A DNA stretch of 10,965 bases from an uncultured Blautia sp. (GTDB lineage: Bacteria > Bacillota > Clostridia > Lachnospirales > Lachnospiraceae), in assembly GCA_934408705.1 (NCBI GenBank), contig CAKRVL010000081.1, positions 1-10,965 of the forward strand, in the 5' to 3' direction. How positions within the stretch are numbered: the first letter of the stretch is position 1; each line of letters opens with the position of its first letter. A model generated the notes under the pieces. It was not told where the DNA came from. It searched no databases and saw only the letters and a list, made by a program, of their open reading frames with translations. The translations under genes and the position numbers were made by a program. Of this stretch, positions 6,555 through 10,965 are shown piece by piece.

Positions 6555-8150
6555 ATGTACCGTATTCTGATAGCTGATGATGAAGGACTTATGCTGGAGG
6601 CTTTTAAAGGGGTGATTCTGGCTGAATTCGGTGATAAATGCAGTGTGGAGACAGCGAAAACAGGAAGGGTGGTAATTGAGAAGGCAGAGACCTTCCACCC
6701 GGACATTGTGTTTATGGATATTCATATGCCTGGAATTAATGGAATCCAGGCTATGCGGGAAATCCGTAAGTTTAACAATTCCGCTTTGTTTTATGTGATT
6801 TCTGCTTATGATAAGTTTGATTATGCAAAAGAGGCCATTGATCTTGGCGTGGAAAAATATCTTACGAAGCCTATCACAAAAAGCAGGATCATTTCTGTTG
6901 TGGAGGAAGCCACTGCAAAGGTGGATAAAGTACGTGCTCAGAGAAGCAATCTGTTGAAAATCCAGGAAAAACTGGAGACGGTTATTCCGGTTGTGGAGAC
7001 AAGTTATGTAAACTCTCTTCTTTTCCAGAAAGAAATGCAGGCAGCAGACTATTATCAGCAGCTTCTGGATATTGAGTATGGACAGGGCTTCGTTATGGTA
7101 GTGCAGTTTGGACAGAGCTATGAGAATGGCAGACTTGTGAGCCCTGTTGGAATGAATGTGAAGGCTCAGAGCTTTTACCCGGAATTCCGTGATGTGGTGA
7201 AATCTGCGTTTCCATGTGTTGTAGGGAATATTATGTCTAATCGTATTCCGGTGGTGGTTCCCTGTCAGGTTTCACAGAATCCTTATGAGGATCGTATTGA
7301 TCTGGTGGAAAAGGCCAGAGAGCTGGTGACGAGGCTGGAGAACCGGCTGGATGCCAGATTCCGTGTGGGAATCGGAAAAATATGGGAAATGGAAGAACTG
7401 GAGAGGTCTTACCGTGAGGCACTCCGGGCGTTGAATGGCAGTCTCAGCCGTGTGATGCATATTGAGGATCTTTCCCAGAATGGCGTGTATGATGAGGCTT
7501 TTCCAGGTAATGATGAGAAACGTATGTATCGCTTTCTGGCAGAAGGAAACGAAGAGGGAATGCTGCAGGAGGTGAATTTTTTCTTTGACTGGATGGTGGA
7601 ACATTATTCACAGGATATGAATAATATTCGTTTAAAAATCCTGGAGTTTATTATCTGGGGGGAGAAGATTGCTTTTGAGTGCGGGGCAATCAATTATGGA
7701 TTCAGCTATCGCAGGGACTATCTGGATACGGCAATGTCCTTTTCTACATATGAGGAGCTTCGCAAATGGTTTCAGGAAAAGATGGTAAATGTGTGCAGGG
7801 CTATCCATGACCAGAAAGAGGATCAGTCGAATTCAGCAGTAAAGAAGGCTATGCTTTATATCCAGGAAAATTACAGTAAGGATATTTCTCTGGATGATGT
7901 TTCCAGTCAGGTGAATATCAGTCCGTATTATTTCAGTAAAATTTTTAAGGATGAGACAGGAGAAAACTTTATTGAATATCTTACCAGAGTCCGTATTGAT
8001 AAGGCGAAGAAGCTTCTGGAGGATGAAAATGTGAGTGTGAAGGAAGCGGGAATCCAGAGTGGTTATTCGGATCCCAATTATTTCAGCAGGATTTTTAAGA
8101 AGCAGATGGATATGACTCCAAGTGAGTATAAGGCGAGGTATGGAAAATGA
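6555..8150 (+). CDS. YesN-type response regulator with AraC-family DNA-binding domain
   Basis: This 531-residue cytoplasmic transcription factor is the expected phosphorylation target of the preceding kinase and probably activates sugar-uptake genes, most likely the neighbouring transporter. The receiver domain (1-120) has acidic pair D8/D9, phospho-acceptor D55 within MDIHMPG, S83 and K105 of the LTKP motif. The middle region (about 130-420) is a linker typical of YesN proteins with no assigned activity. The C-terminal AraC domain (about 428-530) has two helix-turn-helix units, with SPYYFSKIFK at 456-465 and the family signature around 500-523 (SGYSDPNYFSRIFK, then TPSEY). ATG 6555 is chosen because AAGGGGAG (6539-6546) lies 8 bases upstream and the protein then begins MYRILIADDE, a standard receiver start. 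A TTG at 6534 would add seven poor-fitting residues. The gap to the kinase is 21 bases, and the 3' end overlaps the next start by 4 bases. Confidence 0.93.
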   Translation: MYRILIADDEGLMLEAFKGVILAEFGDKCSVETAKTGRVVIEKAETFHPDIVFMDIHMPGINGIQAMREIRKFNNSALFYVISAYDKFDYAKEAIDLGVEKYLTKPITKSRIISVVEEATAKVDKVRAQRSNLLKIQEKLETVIPVVETSYVNSLLFQKEMQAADYYQQLLDIEYGQGFVMVVQFGQSYENGRLVSPVGMNVKAQSFYPEFRDVVKSAFPCVVGNIMSNRIPVVVPCQVSQNPYEDRIDLVEKARELVTRLENRLDARFRVGIGKIWEMEELERSYREALRALNGSLSRVMHIEDLSQNGVYDEAFPGNDEKRMYRFLAEGNEEGMLQEVNFFFDWMVEHYSQDMNNIRLKILEFIIWGEKIAFECGAINYGFSYRRDYLDTAMSFSTYEELRKWFQEKMVNVCRAIHDQKEDQSNSAVKKAMLYIQENYSKDISLDDVSSQVNISPYYFSKIFKDETGENFIEYLTRVRIDKAKKLLEDENVSVKEAGIQSGYSDPNYFSRIFKKQMDMTPSEYKARYGK

Positions 8151-9199
8151 GAAAAAGAAGTTGGCTGATTTTACCGTTGATTTTACTTCTACTGCTGTCT
8201 GCAGGTTGTGAAAATAAAGCTGCGGAACCAAAAAAGGCAGAGAAAAAGGAGGATAAGCTTCAGATCGGGTTAAGCTTTGATTCTTTTGTGATAGAGCGCT
8301 GGCTGCGGGACAGGGATATGTTTGTTTCTACGGCTCAGAGTCTTGGGGCAGAAGTGAATGTGCAGGTTGCAGGAGGCGTTGTTGAGGAGCAGGTTTCTCA
8401 GATTGAGTATTTTATTAAGAAAAAGATGGATGTGATCGTGGTAATCCCTATTGACGGAAATGCATTGTATAATGTACTGCAGGAGGCTAAGGATAAGGGG
8501 ATTTATGTGATCTGCTATGACCGTGTTGTGGAGAATATTAATGCAGATCTGTACATTACTATAGATAATGAGAAGGTTGGTACGCTTATGGGTGAGAGTC
8601 TTATTCAGGCGTGTCCGGAGGGCGGAAATATTTTTGAGATTAATGGATCACCTACTGACGGAAATGTATCAGAGGTTGTGAAGGGCTTTAATAATGCTAT
8701 TGCAGGCAGCAACCTGAAGGTGGTCTATACCGGTTATTGTGATAACTGGCTGGCGGAGCTGGCTGGAAATCATGTTACCCAGGCCCTGGATGTTACCAGA
8801 GATGTTGTGGGCGTGATGTGTGGAAATGACGATCTGGCAAGTCAGGCAGTAAAGGTGCTGTCTGAGAACAGGCTTGCAGGGAAAGTGGCAGTTGTGGCAC
8901 AGGATGCAGAATTGGCGGCTTGTCAGCGAATTGTAGAAGGTACCCAGGAAATGACGGTGTATAAACCTATTGAGCAGGAAGCAAATACGGCAGCTGAATT
9001 CGCAGTGGCTCTTGGAAATGGCGAGGATATTACTTCCGGAGAGGGAGCGTATAAGGCTGTTGAAACATTCAATGACGGGACGTATGAGATCCCTTATTAT
9101 AAAATCGATCCTATTGCAGTTACAGACCAGAATATGGATGAAGTGATCATTGATGGAGGTTTTCACACAAGAGAGGATGTTTATCTGAATATTCGTTAG
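8147..9199 (+). CDS. XylF-like sugar-binding lipoprotein coupled to the two-component system
   Basis: This 350-residue extracellular lipoprotein has a D-xylose/monosaccharide-binding fold. It opens with a basic n-region, a Leu-rich h-region and a lipobox SAGC with Cys21 as the acylation site, followed by a Lys/Glu-rich tether (22-38). The mature part matches remembered E. coli XylF strongly: ERW-x-x-DRD from 50, YDR at 124-126, SPTDGN at 168-173, a Trp at 201 where XylF has WVDGW, ND at 227-228, QD at 252-253 and MTVYKP ending at 274. The sugar pocket therefore looks intact, unlike the first binding-protein gene of this operon. Its ATG overlaps the regulator stop (ATGA), with GAGG at 8135-8138, so translation is probably coupled. 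No permease follows, so it may be a sensor or an alternative feeder for the upstream transporter. Xylose is a reasonable guess for the ligand, not proven. Confidence 0.88.
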   Translation: MRKRSWLILPLILLLLLSAGCENKAAEPKKAEKKEDKLQIGLSFDSFVIERWLRDRDMFVSTAQSLGAEVNVQVAGGVVEEQVSQIEYFIKKKMDVIVVIPIDGNALYNVLQEAKDKGIYVICYDRVVENINADLYITIDNEKVGTLMGESLIQACPEGGNIFEINGSPTDGNVSEVVKGFNNAIAGSNLKVVYTGYCDNWLAELAGNHVTQALDVTRDVVGVMCGNDDLASQAVKVLSENRLAGKVAVVAQDAELAACQRIVEGTQEMTVYKPIEQEANTAAEFAVALGNGEDITSGEGAYKAVETFNDGTYEIPYYKIDPIAVTDQNMDEVIIDGGFHTREDVYLNIR

Positions 9200-9217
9200 A
9201 CAGATATTGATTTCAGC

Positions 9218-9263
9218 AAAAAAATTCCACCAGACAGTAGAGTGATACAGTCTGATGGAATTT
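9218..9263 (-). terminator. Terminator hairpin between convergent genes
   Basis: Arms 9222-9235 (AAATTCCACCAGAC) and 9250-9263 (GTCTGATGGAATTT) pair with one mismatch on the plus strand, which becomes a G-U pair on the minus strand. An inner GTA/TAC extends the stem. On the minus strand it runs directly into seven T (complement of 9218-9224), the best intrinsic-terminator geometry, so it probably ends the cation-efflux gene. On the plus strand it may also end the sensor operon. Confidence 0.75.
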
Positions 9264-9287
9264 CAGGTATTCGTTTTATTATTGTTT

Positions 9288-9362
9288 TAGAGCGTGTTTG
9301 AAAAAGGCTTTCAGCAAAGTGTGACGTGCAGATTGCAGGAATGATTTTTCAAACAGGCTCTA
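9288..9362. mobile_element. 75-bp MITE-like palindromic element flanked by TA
   Basis: The terminal arms TAGAGCGTGTTTGAAAAA (9288-9305) and TTTTTCAAACAGGCTCTA (9345-9362) are inverted repeats with 17 of 18 positions matching. They enclose 39 bases that hold no gene and include a small TGCA-GAT-TGCA stem. The outermost TA at each end could be a TA target duplication, as left by IS630/mariner-type elements. It ends 7 bases before the stop codon of the minus-strand gene, so RNA from either strand could fold into a long hairpin. It could instead be a non-mobile REP-like or terminator repeat. Copy number elsewhere in the genome is unknown. Confidence 0.5.
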
Positions 9363-9369
9363 GTCTGGA

Positions 9370-10539
9370 TCAGGAATAAACACGGTCAATCTGGATCACA
9401 GCACAGTAGTTGCCGTCGTCCATGTTGCGGATACGCTCTTTGAGAAGATTGGAGACTTCTACATTAGTGAGCTTACATTCGAAAGGAACGGCTACATCGA
9501 AGATCAGGTTTGTGTGAGTTGGTCCTTCAACCATACGGAAATCGTGAATAGAAAGGCGGCGGTCCAGACTGTGAGTGATTTCCTGAATCTGGGCGCGCAT
9601 TTCATTTACTTCTTTGTTGTCTGTGACAACAGGATCAATGTGGATCGTAGCAGAGCAGTTCAGCTTACGCTGAAGCTCATGCTCAATATTGTCGATTTCA
9701 TCGTGAATGATCAGCAGATCTCCGTGAGCAGGAACTTCCGCATGGAGGGAGATAATCAGTCTTCCGGGACCATAGTCATGTACGATCAGGTCATGTACGC
9801 CGTGGACAAGTGGATGGGCGAGGACAATATCTTCGATTTCCTCTACCAGATTCTTCTCCGGGGCTTGTCCGAGAAGTGGATCGATAGTATCCTTCATAGT
9901 AGTGATTCCGGTATAAAAAATGAAAATCCCCACAAGAACACCGAACCATCCGTCCAGTATAATTCCTGTAAGCTGGCTGATGATCGTGGCCAGAAGAACC
10001 AGACTGGTGGCAGCAGTGTCACTTAAACTGTCCCCGGCAGTGGCCTGCATGGCGGTACTGTCGATTTTGTGACCTATAGTGCGGTTATAAAGGTACATGT
10101 ATATTTTTACCAGGATAGAAGCGACAAGGACGGCAAGTATGACCGGACTGCATTCAATAGGCTCAGGAGTGCGGATCTTGTCGATGGAGGAACGAATCAG
10201 CTCAAAGCCCATGATCAGGACAGCAACGGAAACCAGAAGACCAGAAATATATTCCATACGTCCATGTCCGAAGGGATGCTCTGTGTCAGGCTTCTGACCT
10301 GAAAGCTTGAAACCTATCAGGGTAATTACAGAAGAACCTGCATCAGATAAATTGTTAAAGGCGTCTGCTGTGATGGCAATGGAGCCGCTTAAGGTACCGG
10401 CAAGCCATTTCCCTATAAATAAGAAAATATTCAGGGCGATTCCAACAGCACCACAGAGCATTCCGTAAGCCTGACGCACATGGGGCGAGTTGTAGTTCTG
10501 GGAATCTTTAATAAAAAAACGGGATAAAAATGTTATCAT
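9370..10539 (-). CDS. Cation diffusion facilitator (CDF) transporter, probable Mn2+-type metal efflux
   Basis: This 389-residue membrane antiporter should export a divalent metal in exchange for protons. Transmembrane segments lie roughly at 27-47, 50-80, 96-116, 131-150, 172-192 and 195-213. The metal site has N62-x-x-x-D66 in TM2 (within DAFNNLSD) and D170-x-x-x-D174 in TM5. The lack of His fits the Mn-exporting MntE/MneP branch better than Zn exporters, which usually have a His in this site. HPFGHGRMEY at 88-97 is the conserved loop before TM3. After the usual cytoplasmic dimerisation domain (about 225-305) a second, similar alpha/beta segment follows (about 315-389), making the protein longer than the roughly 300-residue classic CDFs. 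The start is supported by AAGAGGTG on the minus strand (10547-10554), 7 bases upstream of the ATG. It is convergent with the sugar-sensing operon and probably unrelated to it in function. Confidence 0.92.
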   Translation of the reverse strand: MITFLSRFFIKDSQNYNSPHVRQAYGMLCGAVGIALNIFLFIGKWLAGTLSGSIAITADAFNNLSDAGSSVITLIGFKLSGQKPDTEHPFGHGRMEYISGLLVSVAVLIMGFELIRSSIDKIRTPEPIECSPVILAVLVASILVKIYMYLYNRTIGHKIDSTAMQATAGDSLSDTAATSLVLLATIISQLTGIILDGWFGVLVGIFIFYTGITTMKDTIDPLLGQAPEKNLVEEIEDIVLAHPLVHGVHDLIVHDYGPGRLIISLHAEVPAHGDLLIIHDEIDNIEHELQRKLNCSATIHIDPVVTDNKEVNEMRAQIQEITHSLDRRLSIHDFRMVEGPTHTNLIFDVAVPFECKLTNVEVSNLLKERIRNMDDGNYCAVIQIDRVYS

Positions 10540-10610
10540 AAAATCTCACCTCTTAATAGTATAAGAAAAAATAAAACTGATACTGTGTAGCTTGTTTATA
10601 GATTCTTTTT

Positions 10611-10639
10611 ACTATAGCATTTTAAGGAAAAAAATTCCA
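10611..10639 (-). promoter_or_regulatory. Candidate extended -10 promoter for the CDF gene
   Basis: On the minus strand TGC-TATAGT (the -10 TATAGT is the complement of 10611-10616) forms an extended -10 element. TGGAAT, the complement of 10634-10639, lies 17 bases upstream as a poor -35. This would give a leader of about 65 nt before the CDF start. Confidence 0.4.
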
Positions 10640-10664
10640 GTGTGAAATTGCATAAGGTGCATGT

Positions 10665-10727
10665 TGTGGAAAGGGCGAAAATGCATTGTGGAAAAGACAG
10701 GTCATGGCGTCGGAAAAATGTGGATAA
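10665..10727 (-). promoter_or_regulatory. DnaA-box-like cluster, one perfect and two near matches
   Basis: TGTGGATAA at 10719-10727 is the exact reverse complement of the DnaA box TTATCCACA. TGTGGAAAG (10665) and TGTGGAAAA (10687) are near matches in the same orientation, each preceded by a TGCAT-type sequence. Start-to-start spacing is 22 and 32 bases. Such sites can recruit DnaA, but three are too few to claim an origin and could be chance in A/G-rich DNA. Confidence 0.35.
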
Positions 10728-10765
10728 CTTTTTGAAAAAAAGATGGAAATATGGGGAAAAAGTGG

Positions 10766-10794
10766 TTGACAGAAGAGGGTGCTTATAATATAAT
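10766..10794 (+). promoter_or_regulatory. Consensus sigma-A promoter
   Basis: TTGACA (10766-10771), a 17-base spacer and TATAAT (10789-10794) match the housekeeping consensus exactly. Transcription should begin about 10800-10802. A second TATAAT at 10784-10789 overlaps it but would have only 12 bases of spacing. Confidence 0.9.
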
Positions 10795-10800
10795 TACTCA

Positions 10801-10964
10801 ATGTGACGTAGTGCGAGATACTTTAGCCAATAGCCCCGGCGACAGTATTTATCAGCGGTTTCGGACATTTCCGCAGTGATTGCACCAGCGTTTCCATATT
10901 ACTAACATATGCGAGATTTCGCATTTATACAAACAATCGTTGATAAATAACAGGAGGTAAAACC
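10801..10964 (+). ncRNA. Long structured 5' leader, possible cold-shock-type regulatory leader
   Basis: From the predicted transcription start to the expected start codon there are about 165 untranslated bases. The leader begins with TGACGTA at 10804-10810, identical to the first seven bases of the E. coli cspA cold box (TGACGTACAGA) and at a similar distance from the 5' end. It contains CGGA-CATT-TCCG (about 10862-10873) and a perfect 6-bp hairpin ATGCGA-GATT-TCGCAT (10909-10924). A leader this long under a very strong promoter suggests post-transcriptional control. Its assignment to a cold-shock gene is an inference; a ribosomal-protein or other leader is possible. Confidence 0.45.
10952..10957 (+). 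promoter_or_regulatory. Strong ribosome binding site of a gene beginning at the window edge
   Basis: AGGAGG is followed by TAAAACCA at the end of the window. If the last A is the first base of ATG, the spacing is 7 bases. The coding sequence itself is not visible. Confidence 0.8.
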
Positions 10965-10965
10965 A

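Larger units (their letters stand above)
10540..10965. other. 426-base intergenic region between divergent genes
   Basis: No convincing protein gene is seen here. From left to right it holds the CDF ribosome binding site and likely promoter (minus strand, to about 10640), an A/G-rich stretch with three TGTGGA-type repeats (10665-10727), a consensus promoter (10766-10794), and a transcribed leader of about 165 nt ending in a ribosome binding site. The leader reads towards a gene on the plus strand whose start codon would fall at 10965 or just beyond. Confidence 0.8.

Noticed and set aside
5388..6725. A 445-codon open frame on the minus strand
   Set aside because: It lies antisense to the well-supported histidine kinase and the start of the regulator, is rich in Cys, His and Asn without domain features, and is best explained as an antisense shadow.
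9514..10026. A 170-codon plus-strand open frame within the CDF gene
   Set aside because: The minus strand carries an intact CDF transporter with all family motifs. The plus frame has no recognisable domain.
10801..10806. ATG-TGA start-stop pair at the predicted 5' end of the leader
   Set aside because: It sits at the transcription start with no room for ribosome binding and is probably coincidental.
10813..10919. GCGAGAT repeated twice in the leader (about 10813 and 10911)
   Set aside because: Two 7-base copies about 98 bases apart are too little to call a repeat element. The second is explained by the perfect hairpin.

Overview
The window looks like the chromosome of a low-to-mid GC anaerobic Firmicute, most likely a gut Lachnospiraceae-type clostridium. 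This is inferred from the AGGAGG/AAGGGGG-type ribosome binding sites, occasional TTG starts, the YesM/YesN-type two-component system, and the chvE-gguA-gguB style sugar transporter. No rRNA, tRNA, CRISPR array or transposase gene was seen.

Bases 1-3887 hold a CUT2-family monosaccharide ABC importer: the 3' part of a ChvE/XylF-like sugar-binding protein (its start lies before the window), a double ATPase (GguA/MmsA type) with a TTG start, and a permease (GguB/MmsB type). A strong GC-rich hairpin lies between the binding protein and the ATPase, and a terminator follows the permease. Bases 4020-9199 hold a second, tightly packed operon: a membrane-tethered periplasmic-binding-protein-like gene, a YesM/LytS-type histidine kinase, a YesN-type response regulator with an AraC output domain, and a XylF-like lipoprotein that overlaps the regulator by 4 bases. 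The gaps are 0, 21 and -4 bases.

The likely logic is a sugar-sensing circuit. Extracellular pentose or hexose is detected outside the membrane by one or both binding proteins. The signal passes through the helical extracellular domain of the kinase, and the response regulator then activates sugar-uptake genes, probably the adjacent transporter. The closest precedents are the XylFII-LytS-YesN xylose system of Clostridium beijerinckii, ChvE-VirA and TorT-TorS. The unusual points are two binding proteins flanking one two-component pair and the apparent loss of canonical sugar-contact residues in the first of them.

Bases 9200-9369 are a convergent intergenic region with a terminator hairpin and a 75-bp MITE-like palindrome flanked by TA. 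Bases 9370-10539 (minus strand) encode a cation diffusion facilitator with Mn-type metal motifs. The 426-base intergenic region 10540-10965 holds DnaA-box-like sites, a consensus sigma-A promoter (TTGACA-N17-TATAAT), and a leader of about 165 nt. The leader begins with a cold-box-like TGACGTA, has a small perfect hairpin, and ends in a strong ribosome binding site. The gene it serves starts at the very end of the window or just beyond it, and a cold-shock protein is one hypothesis.
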